A stretch of 64,000 bases of DNA from Peterkaempfera bronchialis (GCF_003258605.2 NZ_CP031264.1:1488001-1552000); one strand, 5' to 3'. Shown: positions 53,755 through 62,833, numbered from the stretch's first letter. Numbers and translations: made by a program. Notes: generated from the sequence alone by a model not told the origin.

Positions 53755-54120
53755 TCACGGAGGCTCGGGAACTCCGGCGAGCCTGCGTAGGGTCGGGAGG
53801 ACAGGCGCGATGCGGGTGACCAGGCCGCTGAGGCGGCTTGCCGCGAGGTAGAGCTGGATCGTCTGCTGTGGGTGCTGGCGGCCCTGGAGCAGGTCGAAGA
53901 CGCCTCGCCGTAGTGTGCCGATCTCGTGGATCAGTTCGGGGACCGGCTTGCTGACGTACTCCAGAGAGACGGGCGACATCGGCTTCCACCTGCTCCAGCA
54001 GGATGACATCGACATTGGTGGTACTGGGACATTGGTGGTACTGGCGAAGGCGGATGAAGAGGGCTGACTCGGCGGAGTCGGCCGCGATGGCCGTGACCAT
54101 CTCGCTCGGGCCGGCAGGTC
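53755..54120 (-). pseudogene. Decayed regulator remnant (C-terminal helical part)
   Basis: MSPVSLEYVSKPVPELIHEIG and the following LRRGVFDLLQGRQHPQQTIQLYLAASRLSGLV resemble the C-terminal helices of Streptomyces helix-turn-helix/TPR regulators. The upstream half (AADSAESALFIRL, LLEQVEADVARLS) lies in another minus frame; the two join if a CT dinucleotide is restored in the (AG)3 run at 53963-53969. A 17-bp duplication (54011-54044) further disrupts it. No start or DNA-binding domain remains. Limits are approximate. Confidence 0.5.
54011..54044. repeat. 17-bp tandem duplication
   Basis: GACATTGGTGGTACTGG occurs twice in a row. Because 17 is not a multiple of three, it shifts every reading frame through the regulator remnant. 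Confidence 0.9.
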
Positions 54121-54197
54121 GGCCAGGTCGTTGTAACTGGTCCGGGTGCGGGGGGAGGTTCTGCGGGCGGGGGCATGACTCTCGTGGCCGGGGGTGG

Positions 54198-54632
54198 TCA
54201 GGCTGGGGGGAGTTTGGCGGCGGTGTCGAGGAAGAAGGCGTCGATGCTGTGGACGGCGCGGGTGAAGTCGTCCAGGTTGACCGGCTTGGTGACGTAGGCG
54301 TTAGCGTGGCGCTGGTAGGCGCCGGAGACGTCGTCGGGGGCGGCCGAGGTGGTGAGGACGACCACCGGGATGATCTTCAGTTCGTCGTCGCACTTGAGGG
54401 CGGAGAGGAGTTCCCGGCCGTTCATCCGGGGCATGTTGAGGTCCAGCACGATGAGGTCCGGTCGGGGCTTGGCCGGGTCGCGCAGGAAGTCCAGTGCGGC
54501 CACGCCGTCCGAGACCTGGCTCAGGGTGCGTGCCATGCCGCGCTCGGCCAGGGCGTCCTCGATCAGCATGGCGTCGGCCGGGTCGTCCTCCACCAGCAGG
54601 ACGTCATAGGGGCGTGCGGCTGCGGACATCAT
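54198..54632 (-). CDS. Single-domain response regulator (Rcp1-like)
   Basis: The 144-residue receiver has the acidic pair VEDDPADA, the phospho-acceptor aspartate in VLDLNMPRMNG (near residue 64), the strand-4 threonine (VVVLTTS) and the KP lysine (YVTKPVNLDDF). The long DPADAMLIEDAL stretch and the loop lengths match the cyanobacterial phytochrome partner Rcp1 type, which has no output domain and works through protein contacts. The likely partner is the histidine kinase at 55142-56866, whose HisKA region is of the same class. The start is ATG 54632 or 54629. Confidence 0.88.
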   Translation of the reverse strand: MMSAAARPYDVLLVEDDPADAMLIEDALAERGMARTLSQVSDGVAALDFLRDPAKPRPDLIVLDLNMPRMNGRELLSALKCDDELKIIPVVVLTTSAAPDDVSGAYQRHANAYVTKPVNLDDFTRAVHSIDAFFLDTAAKLPPA

Positions 54633-54677
54633 GGTGGGCTCCGGTCGGTCGAGGGCGAGGGAGGGCGGGGGGAGGGG

Positions 54678-55022
54678 TCAGTGGTGGGTCGGCGGTACGA
54701 GCCCGGGCCAGCGGCGGCGGGCTCCCTGGCGGCTGATGCTGCATGCCTTGCCGAGCTGGGGGTAGCCCGCCCCCGCCCGGGCGGCCTCGGCGGCGGCCCG
54801 GTCCGTCTGGCGGGCCACCGCGCGCTGAAGGTGCGCCAGCGCGTGCAGGCGGGCCAGCGCCGAGGTCTCGGGGGCCGCGGCCTCCGGGTCGTCGTCCGGT
54901 GCGGCGGGCAGCGGCTGGAACGCCTGGTGGGCCAGCCGGTCGGCCAGGGCGTCGACCACCCCGTCCGCGAGCGCGGCGAGCTCTCGTTCGGTCAGCAGGA
55001 CGGCGAAGTGGGTGCCGGGCAT
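54678..55022 (-). CDS. Small helix-turn-helix-like hypothetical protein
   Basis: The 114-residue, mostly helical protein ends in GYPQLGKACSISRQGARRRWPGL, a motif seen in Streptomyces proteins and likely a helix-turn-helix (the SISRQGARRRW part as recognition helix). The first 50 residues are Ala/Leu-rich helices. It precedes the Rcp1-like response regulator by 45 bp on the same strand. It may be a DNA-binding partner, but this is inferred. ATG 55022 is the start. Confidence 0.72.
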   Translation of the reverse strand: MPGTHFAVLLTERELAALADGVVDALADRLAHQAFQPLPAAPDDDPEAAAPETSALARLHALAHLQRAVARQTDRAAAEAARAGAGYPQLGKACSISRQGARRRWPGLVPPTHH

Positions 55023-55141
55023 GACCGGCAGCCTAGGCCCCGCCGCACAGCGACGACAACTCCCGTTGTCGCATACCTGTACTGTGTGGCTGCCGCATTG
55101 ACCCCGACGCGGCGAGCAGGGCCCCTGGAGAGGAACCAGCC

Positions 55142-56866
55142 GTGGCAGTCCAGGCCGACGCAGTGCAGCACGCCACCGCCGCAGGCACGGAGGCCGTAGC
55201 AGGCAGAGGCATCGGCGGCGGACTGGCCGGCGGGGGTGCCGACATCGGGGTCAGGGGGGTGGCCGCCGGCTGGACCACCCGCCGCTGGCTGTGGAACGGC
55301 GTCGGCCTGGCGCTGGTGGTGCTGGGCCTGCTCGGCGCCCTGGGCGGATGGGCCCTGGTCCGGACGGCTTCGGTCACCGACCAGCTGGTGGACCACAGTT
55401 CACCGGCGCTGACGATGTCGATCCGCCTCCAGTCGGCCCTGGTCAACCAGGAGACCGGGATCCGGGGCTACGGCCTCTCCGGTCAGCGGGACTTCCTCCA
55501 GCCCTACACCCAGGGCCTGGCGGACGAGCAGGCGGCCGCCACCGCCCTGCGGCGGCTGACCGCCGGCGACCCCCGGTCCCGCGCGGACCTGACGGCGGCG
55601 CTGACGGCAGCCGAGCGGTGGCAGAGCCGCGTCGCCCGCCCGGTCGCCGCCGCCCCCGCCGAAGCAGCGGTGGCGCTGGCCGCCGAGCGGGCGGACGAGG
55701 GCAAGGCCGCCTTCGATGCCGTACGCAGCTCCACGAACACCCAGATCGCCCACCTCCAGGCCCGCCGCAGCGCCGCGCGGGCCGACCTGGACCGGGCGGT
55801 GGAGCTGCGCAACCTGGTCTTCGCCGCGATCAGCGCGGTGATCCTGCTGCTGGCGGTGCTGATCTTCGAGGGGCTGCGGCGCGGGGTCACCGCCCCGCTG
55901 GAGCAGTTGTCGGCGGACGCCCGCCAGGTCGCCCGGGGCCGCTTCGACCACCGGATCACCCCCACCGGCCCGGCCGACCTGCGCCGCCTCGCCGAGGATG
56001 TCGAGGCGATGCGCCGACGGCTCTCCGACGAACTGGCCTTCACCGACCAGGCCCGACGCCGACTGGACGAGCAGGCCACCGAACTGCGGCGCTCCAACAC
56101 CGAACTGGAGCAGTTCGCCTATGTGGCCTCCCACGACCTCCAGGAGCCGCTGCGCAAGGTCGCCAGCTTCTGCCAACTGCTGGAACGCCGCTACGCCGAC
56201 CAGCTCGACGACCGCGCCAAGCAGTACATCGCCTACGCGGTGGACGGCGCCAACCGCATGCAGACGCTGATCAACGACCTGCTGGCCTTCTCCCGGGTCG
56301 GTCGGCTGCACAGCCAGCACACCACGGTCGACCTGGAACGGGTCCTGGCCGACACGCTCGGCTCACTCAGCGTCGCCGTCGAGGAGTCCGGCGCCGAGAT
56401 CGGCCATGACCCGCTGCCGCAGATCCTGGGGGACACCACCCAACTCGGCATGCTCTGGCAGAACCTGCTCTCCAACGCCATCAAGTTCCGCGACCCCGGC
56501 CGCGCCCCCCGCATCCGGATCGAGGCCGAGCGGCAGGGCGACCACTGGCAGTTCTCGGTGACCGACAACGGCATCGGGATCGACCCGGAGTACGCGGACC
56601 GGGTGTTCGTCATCTTCCAGCGGCTCCACACCAAGGACGCCTACCCGGGCAACGGCATCGGCCTGGCGATGTGCAAGAAGGTCGTCGAGTTCCACCGCGG
56701 CACCATCCGGATCGACCTGGACCACTCCCCGGGCACCCGCCTGGTCTTCACCCTCCCCGCGCTACCGGAGCAGCCGGGCCAACCGGACCAGCCGGACCAG
56801 CCGGACCAGCCAGCCGATGGCGCCCGGGCAGCCGGTACCGACGACCCGGAGCAGGCCCGTCCGTGA
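55142..56866 (+). CDS. CHASE3-HAMP sensor histidine kinase
   Basis: The 574-residue kinase has a membrane helix (about 50-72), a CHASE3 sensor (about 75-220, with NQETGIRGYGLSGQRDFL), a second helix (about 224-244), HAMP (about 245-300), HisKA with His331 in ASHDLQEPLRKV, and an HATPase with NLLSNAIKF, DNGIGID and GNGIGLAMCKK. The DLQEPLRKV form is typical of phytochrome-like kinases that pair with Rcp1-type regulators. The C-terminus has a Pro/Gln/Asp repeat (QPDQPDQPDQP). GTG 55142 is the start. Its stop overlaps the next gene by 4 nt. Confidence 0.93.
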   Translation: MAVQADAVQHATAAGTEAVAGRGIGGGLAGGGADIGVRGVAAGWTTRRWLWNGVGLALVVLGLLGALGGWALVRTASVTDQLVDHSSPALTMSIRLQSALVNQETGIRGYGLSGQRDFLQPYTQGLADEQAAATALRRLTAGDPRSRADLTAALTAAERWQSRVARPVAAAPAEAAVALAAERADEGKAAFDAVRSSTNTQIAHLQARRSAARADLDRAVELRNLVFAAISAVILLLAVLIFEGLRRGVTAPLEQLSADARQVARGRFDHRITPTGPADLRRLAEDVEAMRRRLSDELAFTDQARRRLDEQATELRRSNTELEQFAYVASHDLQEPLRKVASFCQLLERRYADQLDDRAKQYIAYAVDGANRMQTLINDLLAFSRVGRLHSQHTTVDLERVLADTLGSLSVAVEESGAEIGHDPLPQILGDTTQLGMLWQNLLSNAIKFRDPGRAPRIRIEAERQGDHWQFSVTDNGIGIDPEYADRVFVIFQRLHTKDAYPGNGIGLAMCKKVVEFHRGTIRIDLDHSPGTRLVFTLPALPEQPGQPDQPDQPDQPADGARAAGTDDPEQARP

Positions 56867-58113
56867 TCCCCGCCGCCTCTTCAGGCCCCCTGCCCTCCTC
56901 CTGGCTCGGCGAGCCGACCGACGCCAACCCGGCGCCGCTGCGGATCGTGCTGGTGGAGGACGACGCCGGTGACGCCCTGCTGGTGGAGGAACTCCTGGTC
57001 GACACCGGCCTGGAGCACACCCTGCACTGGGAGCAGTCGCTCGGCACGGCCCTCGGCGAGCTGCGACAGCGGCCCGCCGACTGCGTCCTGCTCGACCTCC
57101 ACCTGCCCGACGCCTCCGGCACCGCCGCCGTCGACGCGGTGCAGCATGCCGACCGCCATGCGGCGGTGATCGTGCTCACCGGCCTGGCCGAGTCCCAGGC
57201 AGGTGCCGAGGCGGTGGCGGCCGGCGCCCAGGACTACCTGGTCAAAGGCCAGGTCGGAGGGGAGCTGCTGCGCCGGTCGCTGCGGTACGCGGTGCACCGC
57301 AAGCACGCCGAGCGCGCCGCCGCCGAGCTGCGGGAGAACCGCATCCGCGCCCAGGAGAACGCCCGGCTGGAGCGCGGCCTGCTGCCGCCGCCGCTGCTGC
57401 ACACCCCGGCCGTCACCGCGACCACCCGCTACCTCCCCGGCCGGGAGCACGCCCTGCTGGGCGGCGACTTCCTCGATGTGGTGGAGACCGGCGACGGCAC
57501 GGTGCACGCCGTGATCGGCGATGTCAGCGGCCATGGACCGGACGAGGCGGCGCTCGGCGTCTGCCTGCGCATCACCTGGCGTGCGCTGACCCTGGCCGGG
57601 CACCACGGTCCCGAACTGCTCGCGCTGCTGGAGCAGGTGCTGATCGCCGAGCGTACGCGCGGCGACATGTTCGCCACCTGCTCCCTCCTCACCCTGGACC
57701 TGGCGGCGGGCACCGCCACCGTGCACCTGGCCGGCCACCATGAGCCGCTGCTCAGCGCCGGGGGCACCACCGGGCCGTTGGACGCGGAGCCGGGCATCGC
57801 GCTCGGTATCGCCCCCGGACTGGGCGACTGGACCGCCACCGTGATCGACCTGCCGCCCACCGGCACCCTGATGCTCTACACCGACGGCCTGATCGAAGGG
57901 CATGTCGGCCAAGGCTCGGAACGGCTGGGCACCGCAGGTCTGGTGGCCCTGATCGACCACCGGTCCCACCAGGATCCCGACAGCCATCTCGACCGGCTGG
58001 TCGGCACCGTACAGCGGCTCAACGCCGGTCGCCACGCCGACGACCTCGCCATACTCCACCTCGGCTGGCGCTGCCCCGGGTCGACCGCCGAACCGGCCGG
58101 AGAGGGCTGCTGA
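56863..58113 (+). CDS. Response regulator with PP2C/SpoIIE-type phosphatase output
   Basis: The 416-residue protein has a receiver (Asp78 in VLLDLHLP, Lys128 in YLVKG), a coiled coil (about 145-175) and an RsbU-like PP2C phosphatase whose metal-binding motifs are intact: GGDFLD (200-205), GDVSGHG, YTDGLIE and DDLAIL. It should dephosphorylate an anti-anti-sigma factor when its receiver is phosphorylated by the kinase encoded immediately upstream (start GTG 56863 overlaps the kinase stop). This forms a two-component to partner-switching relay. Confidence 0.92.
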   Translation: MIPAASSGPLPSSWLGEPTDANPAPLRIVLVEDDAGDALLVEELLVDTGLEHTLHWEQSLGTALGELRQRPADCVLLDLHLPDASGTAAVDAVQHADRHAAVIVLTGLAESQAGAEAVAAGAQDYLVKGQVGGELLRRSLRYAVHRKHAERAAAELRENRIRAQENARLERGLLPPPLLHTPAVTATTRYLPGREHALLGGDFLDVVETGDGTVHAVIGDVSGHGPDEAALGVCLRITWRALTLAGHHGPELLALLEQVLIAERTRGDMFATCSLLTLDLAAGTATVHLAGHHEPLLSAGGTTGPLDAEPGIALGIAPGLGDWTATVIDLPPTGTLMLYTDGLIEGHVGQGSERLGTAGLVALIDHRSHQDPDSHLDRLVGTVQRLNAGRHADDLAILHLGWRCPGSTAEPAGEGC

Positions 58114-58187
58114 TGGGCAGTCGGCGTCCGTGTGTCAGTGGTGGGGCCTACTGTGCTCGGTGGTGAGCCGACCGAGAGGAGAAGCCC

Positions 58188-58724
58188 GTGGAAGACACCG
58201 TGACCGGGGTGCGGGTCGACGTGGCGACGACCGTGGGGGTGCGGCGGGAGCGGCTCTGGGAGCTGATCACCGATGTGTCCCGGACCGGCGAGTGGAGCCC
58301 GGAGTGCACCGGGGCGGCATGGCTGGACGGCGACGCGGCGGCGGGGTCTGGGGCGCAGGCGCGGGTGGGGGCCCGGTTCGAGGGGCGCAACCGGTACCCG
58401 GACGGGTTTGTCAGCCGGGTGGTGTGCGTGGTCACCGAGGCGGAGCGGCCGAGCGCCTTCGCCTGGGTGGTGCTCGACGACAGCGGCGACCCGGAACGGC
58501 CCGCCTCGATCTGGCGGTATGAGCTGCTGCCCGCCGCAGAGCCCAGGCAGACCCTGGTACGGCACTCCTTCGAGCACGGCCCCGGTAACAGCGGGGCCCG
58601 GGTGGCGGACCGGCATGACCCCGGGTCGATGGCAGGCCGGTTGGAGCAGTTGCGGGGCAATATGGCGGCCACGCTGGCCGCCATGGTGGCGTCGGAGCAG
58701 GACCGGTGCGGTCCCGCCGACTGA
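58188..58724 (+). CDS. SRPBCC (polyketide cyclase/START-like) domain protein
   Basis: The 178-residue protein has the helix-grip pattern of SRPBCC proteins (VRVDVATTVGVRRERLWELI near the start, GEWSPECTGAAW, VGARFEGRNRY, and a late helix with GRLEQLRGNMAATLAAMV). Such folds bind hydrophobic ligands; the function is unknown. GTG 58188 follows GAGAGGAG. It lies downstream of the kinase-phosphatase pair on the same strand but with a 74-bp gap. Confidence 0.83.
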   Translation: MEDTVTGVRVDVATTVGVRRERLWELITDVSRTGEWSPECTGAAWLDGDAAAGSGAQARVGARFEGRNRYPDGFVSRVVCVVTEAERPSAFAWVVLDDSGDPERPASIWRYELLPAAEPRQTLVRHSFEHGPGNSGARVADRHDPGSMAGRLEQLRGNMAATLAAMVASEQDRCGPAD

Positions 58725-58822
58725 CCGTCCGGCCGTCGCCCCGGTTCGGGCCGGCGGCCTTTGCGCATCGGCCATGGGGGGTCGTGCGTGAAGGCCGCCG
58801 GCCCTGGGCGGGGTCCGGGTCG

Positions 58823-59737
58823 TCAGGGCCGGGGGGCGGCCGTCGCGAGGGCGGCGGTGGTGCCGGTGGCGAGGGAGTGCTCGGCGGCGGCGAGGACTTC
58901 GACCACGCGGAGGCCGAAGGCGGCGTCGCAGGGGTGCGGGACGCCGGTGGCGGCGGCCTTGCGCAGGGCGTCGACGGCCCGGTGCAGGGCGGCTGCGGGG
59001 CCGTCGTTCCGCTCGGGGAGCACGGCAACGCCGGACTCGCCGCGCAGTTCCACGGTGGCGCCGCTCGCGGCGGGCGGGGCGGTGAGGCTGAGCGTGGCGG
59101 TGGCGGCGGCGCCCGAGGAGTGGCGGCAGACCAGGTGGACGGTGTCCCCGGGACCGCGTACGGCGGTCACCTCGGTCACCTCGCCGAGGACCGGCAGCAG
59201 CACCGAGAGGGCGTGCGGGCCGACGTCCCACAGGGCGCCCTTCTCCCGACGCCAGGGCGAGGCCGCAAACGGGCTGTCGGAGGTGAACACCGCGCCCAGC
59301 CAGTCCGCCCGGCCGGTGAACCAGCCGCCGACGGCCGCCTGCTCGGAGATCCAGTCGCTCTGCTCCACGCCGAACCGGGTGGTGAAGAAGACCACCGAGG
59401 CCACACCCGCGTCGGCGGCGGCCGAGACCGCCTCCCGCGCCTCGGGCACGGTCACTGCCAGCGGCTTGTCCAGCAGCAGATGGCAGCCCGCCTCGGCGGC
59501 CCGTACGGCGAGGCCGGACTGCACGGCGGGCGGCAGGGCGACGGCGACGGCGTCCACATCGGCGAGCAGGGCGTCCAGGTCCTGGTACGGGCGGGTGCCG
59601 CAGCTTGCGGCCAGCTCGGCCGCCGCCTCCTGCCGCCGCCCCCACACGCCGACGAACTCGACATCCGTGTGGGCCGCCAGTACGGGGGCGTGAACCGCCG
59701 TGGCCCAAGGCCCAGTCCCCAGCAGTCCGAATCGCAC
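58823..59737 (-). CDS. Gfo/Idh/MocA-family oxidoreductase
   Basis: The 304-residue protein starts (GTG 59737, MRFGLLGTGPWATAVH) with the NAD(P)-binding Rossmann loop GLLGTGPWA. It has the family's (E/D)KP motif in LLLDKPLA (near residue 92) and a C-terminal alpha/beta domain containing WDVGPHALSVLLP with the conserved D-x-G-x-H. It would reduce or oxidise a sugar or a similar substrate. GGTGGGGAC precedes the start. It is divergent from the large phosphatase gene across the G-tract region. Confidence 0.87.
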   Translation of the reverse strand: MRFGLLGTGPWATAVHAPVLAAHTDVEFVGVWGRRQEAAAELAASCGTRPYQDLDALLADVDAVAVALPPAVQSGLAVRAAEAGCHLLLDKPLAVTVPEAREAVSAAADAGVASVVFFTTRFGVEQSDWISEQAAVGGWFTGRADWLGAVFTSDSPFAASPWRREKGALWDVGPHALSVLLPVLGEVTEVTAVRGPGDTVHLVCRHSSGAAATATLSLTAPPAASGATVELRGESGVAVLPERNDGPAAALHRAVDALRKAAATGVPHPCDAAFGLRVVEVLAAAEHSLATGTTAALATAAPRP

Positions 59738-60373
59738 GTCCCCACCCCTTCGCCACCATGACTCGCCCCGGGTCCGGGGCCTTTCCTCGCTGCTGTCCTC
59801 CCCGGCACCTCGTGTGCCCAACCGTCACACTTCCCACCGATGTCGAACGTGTTGTCTCACCCATTCGCCCCAATCCGCACGGCGGATGCCGGGGAGGGGG
59901 GCTGGGTGTCGGGGAAGGGCCGGGTGCCGGGGAGGCGCGAGGTGCCAGGGAGGGGGCCGGGTGCCGGGAAGAAGCCGGGGCCAGGGAGGGACCGGGGAGG
60001 AGCCCAGGAGGGGGGCTGGGTGTCGCGGGGAAGGGCCGGGTGCCGGGAAGAAGCCGGGGGCCCGGGAAGGGCCAGGGAGGAGACGGGGAGGAGACCAGGA
60101 GGGGCTGAGTGTCGGGGAAGGGCCGGGTGACGGGAAGCGCCCAGGAAGGGCCGGGTGCCAGGGAGGAGCCCGGGTGCTGGGGAGGAGCCCGGGTGCTGGG
60201 GAGATGTCCGGGAGGGGCCGGGCGTCCCGGAGGGGGCGGGTGTCGGGAAGGGCCGGGGCCGGGCCAGGAGGGGTCGGCTGGGGCGGTCGGTTGGGATGTG
60301 CCGTGCTGGGCCGCCGCCGCGCGGGCAGGCGCATGGACGGGTTGAATGGAACCACCATCACCGACGTCCGGGG
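59738..60373. other. 636-bp intergenic region dominated by G-tracts
   Basis: The first 150 bp are ordinary leader sequence for the oxidoreductase gene; from 59891 to 60295 the plus strand is a G-tract array (listed separately). The minus strand stays open across it as a Pro-rich frame, but that frame lacks a start and biased codon positions, so I treat it as non-coding. Confidence 0.55.
59891..60295 (+). repeat. G-tract array of degenerate repeats, possible G-quadruplex cluster
   Basis: Units such as GGGTGTCGGGGAAGGGCCGGG and GGAGCCCGGGTGCTGGGG recur, the latter twice in tandem near 60171-60210. Dozens of runs of three or more G alternate with 1-7 nt spacers, all on the plus strand. The density greatly exceeds that of flanking genes and fits many overlapping G-quadruplex motifs. 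Confidence 0.8.
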
Positions 60374-62833
60374 GTGAGGCAGACGAGCACGAATCCCGAT
60401 CCCCACTCCGAGGGCCGAGGGCCGGGCGGTTGCGCGGCGGTGCTGGTGCTCGACCGCCATGGGACCGTGCTCACCTGCACGGCGGAGCTGGAGTCGCTGG
60501 TCGGCCGCACGGCCGAGGAGATCTGCGGTCGGCCCGCCACGGAGCTGCTGGCGCGGCCCGGCGGGTGGTCGCACCCGCTGCCCCCGCCCGGTAGCCGGGC
60601 CGAGTTGCGCCATGCGGCGGGCGGCACGGTGGAGGTGCAGCTGGATGTGCTGCCGCTGCGGGCCGGGGCGGACGCCCGGTACCTGGTGGCGGCCATGCCC
60701 GCCGCAGCGGCCGAGCGGCGGCAGCAGAACGAGGCCCTGGTACGCGCGCTGTTCACCCAGACCCGGATCGGCCTGGCCATCCATGACACCGAGCTGCGGC
60801 TGGTACGGGTCAACCTCCCCCCGGAGCTGCTGGGCATCCCCGCCGCCGGTGCCGCTGCGGAGACCTCGTCCGTGCCGAGCCTGGAAGAGGTGCTGCTGCC
60901 GGACGATGCCGTCGCCGTGCGCGAGCAGTTGCGGAAGGTCGCCGAGACGGGTGTGCCGCTGGTCGACTGGGTGCACTCGGCCCGTCTGCTGAGCCGACCG
61001 GAGGCGGACCGGATCGTCTCGCTGTCGGGCTTCCGGCTGGAGGACTCCGAGGGCCGGTTCACCGGGGTCGCCGCGACCTTCACGGACGTCACCGAGCAGG
61101 AGCGCACCCGGCAGCAGCTGGCCCTGGTGGGGGCGGCGGCGAAGCGGCTGGAGGGCACGCTGGACGTGGTCCGCTGCGCCGAGCAGCTGGTCGAGGTGAT
61201 GGTGCCGGAGTTCGCCGACCTGGCGGTGGTGGACCTCACCGAGGCCGTGCTGGTGGGTGAGGAGCCGGGCGGGTTCGCCCATGGTTCGCTGCTCCGCCGG
61301 GTGGCGCTGGCCGCCGCCGACGGCGGATGGCCGGACGAGCTCCATCCACGCGGGATGCGGCTGCGGGTGCAGGAGCAGGACAGCCACTGGATGCGCCCCG
61401 GCTCGGCGGTGCTGCTGACCGACATGGGGCCGGTGCGGGAGCGCGTGGCCGAGGAGCCGGAGCTGCGCGGGATGGTGCTGCCGGAGGCGGCGACCTCGAT
61501 GCTGGTGGTGCCGCTGAACGCCCGTGGGCTGGTGCTCGGCGGCCTGCTGCTGTGGCGTACCGGGGACCGGGTCCCGTTCGGCCCGGACGACGCGGCGCTG
61601 GGCGAGGAGATCGGCTCCCGGGCCGCGCTCAGCATGGACAGCGCCCGGCGGTACACCCGCGAGCACCGTACGGCGGAGGCGTTGCAGCGCAGCCTGCTGC
61701 CCCGCGCGGTGGTGAAGATCAGCGCGGCGGAGACGGTCGGCCTGTACGTCCCGGCGGCGACCACGGCGGGGATCGGCGGCAGCTGGTTCGACGTGATCGC
61801 GCTCTCCTCGTCCCGGATCGCGCTGGTGGTGGGCGATGTGGTGGGGCACGGCCTGGAGGCGACGGCGGCCACCGGACGGCTGCGTACGGCGGTGCAGACG
61901 CTCTCCGATCTGGACATGACCCCGGAGGAACTGCTGACGCACCTGGACGACCTGGTGCGGCGGCTGGCCGCGGTGGAGGAGAGCGAGGCCTCGCCCGACG
62001 GCTCTCCGCCCGACGGCCCCCCGGGGTCCGAGGGGGACAGGGGCGGCGGGGTGTACGGCTCGACCTGCCTCTACGCGGTGTACGACCCCGTCACCGGCCA
62101 CTGCTCGATGGCCAGCGCGGGCCATCCGCCGCCGGTGGTGGTCGCGGCCGGGGAGGCGGCCGGGATCGCGGACCTCAAGCCCGGTCCGGCGCTGGGCGTG
62201 GGCGGGGAGCCGTTCGAGCAGTTGGACCTGGGGCTGCCGCCGGGCAGTGTGCTGGCGCTCTTCACGGAGAAGCTGCTCTCCGCCTCCGGGGAGAGCCCCG
62301 GGGAGCGGCTGCGGCGGCTCTGCGCGCAGGTCGAGTCGGCGGCGGCGCCGCAGGCGTCGCCGGCCGAGGTGGGCCGGAACGTGCTGGACAACCTGCTGCC
62401 GGAGCCGCCCGAGCAGGACCTGGCGCTGCTGGTGAGCCGGGTCCGGGCGCTGCCCGCCAGCATGACGGCGGCCTGGGAGTTCCCGGGTGAGCCGACGGCG
62501 GTGGCGGAGGCGCGGGAGCTGGTCATCGCGCAGCTGACGGAGTGGCGGCTGGAGGAGCTGGCGTTCACCACCGAGCTGATCGCCAGTGAGCTGGTGACCA
62601 ACTCGATCCGCTACGCCGGGGCGCCCGTCGGTCTGCGGCTGATCCGGGACAAGGTGCTGATGTGCGAGGTGTCCGACCCCAGTCAGACCCAGCCGAGGCT
62701 GCGCCGCGCCCGGCCGACCGACGAGGGCGGGCGCGGGCTCTTCCTGATCGCGCAGCTCGCGCACCGCTGGGGCAGCCGCTACACCCGGTTCGGGAAGACC
62801 ATCTGGACCGAGCAGTTGCTGCCTCCCGGCTGA
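60374..62833 (+). CDS. PAS-GAF-PP2C-ATPase signalling protein with eroded phosphatase site
   Basis: The 819-residue protein has PAS domains (about 20-235), GAF (about 245-400), a SpoIIE-like PP2C domain (about 425-685) and an RsbW-like HATPase (about 690-815, with ELVTNSIRYAG and DEGGRGLF). In PP2C, GGDWYD is GGSWFD (Ser470), TDGL is TEKL (631-634), and the last DD is QD (681-682); only GDVVGHG is standard. Metal binding should therefore be impaired, while the kinase part looks intact. The GTG at 60374 has only a weak ribosome binding site. Likely a stress-sigma partner-switch component. Confidence 0.9.
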   Translation: MRQTSTNPDPHSEGRGPGGCAAVLVLDRHGTVLTCTAELESLVGRTAEEICGRPATELLARPGGWSHPLPPPGSRAELRHAAGGTVEVQLDVLPLRAGADARYLVAAMPAAAAERRQQNEALVRALFTQTRIGLAIHDTELRLVRVNLPPELLGIPAAGAAAETSSVPSLEEVLLPDDAVAVREQLRKVAETGVPLVDWVHSARLLSRPEADRIVSLSGFRLEDSEGRFTGVAATFTDVTEQERTRQQLALVGAAAKRLEGTLDVVRCAEQLVEVMVPEFADLAVVDLTEAVLVGEEPGGFAHGSLLRRVALAAADGGWPDELHPRGMRLRVQEQDSHWMRPGSAVLLTDMGPVRERVAEEPELRGMVLPEAATSMLVVPLNARGLVLGGLLLWRTGDRVPFGPDDAALGEEIGSRAALSMDSARRYTREHRTAEALQRSLLPRAVVKISAAETVGLYVPAATTAGIGGSWFDVIALSSSRIALVVGDVVGHGLEATAATGRLRTAVQTLSDLDMTPEELLTHLDDLVRRLAAVEESEASPDGSPPDGPPGSEGDRGGGVYGSTCLYAVYDPVTGHCSMASAGHPPPVVVAAGEAAGIADLKPGPALGVGGEPFEQLDLGLPPGSVLALFTEKLLSASGESPGERLRRLCAQVESAAAPQASPAEVGRNVLDNLLPEPPEQDLALLVSRVRALPASMTAAWEFPGEPTAVAEARELVIAQLTEWRLEELAFTTELIASELVTNSIRYAGAPVGLRLIRDKVLMCEVSDPSQTQPRLRRARPTDEGGRGLFLIAQLAHRWGSRYTRFGKTIWTEQLLPPG

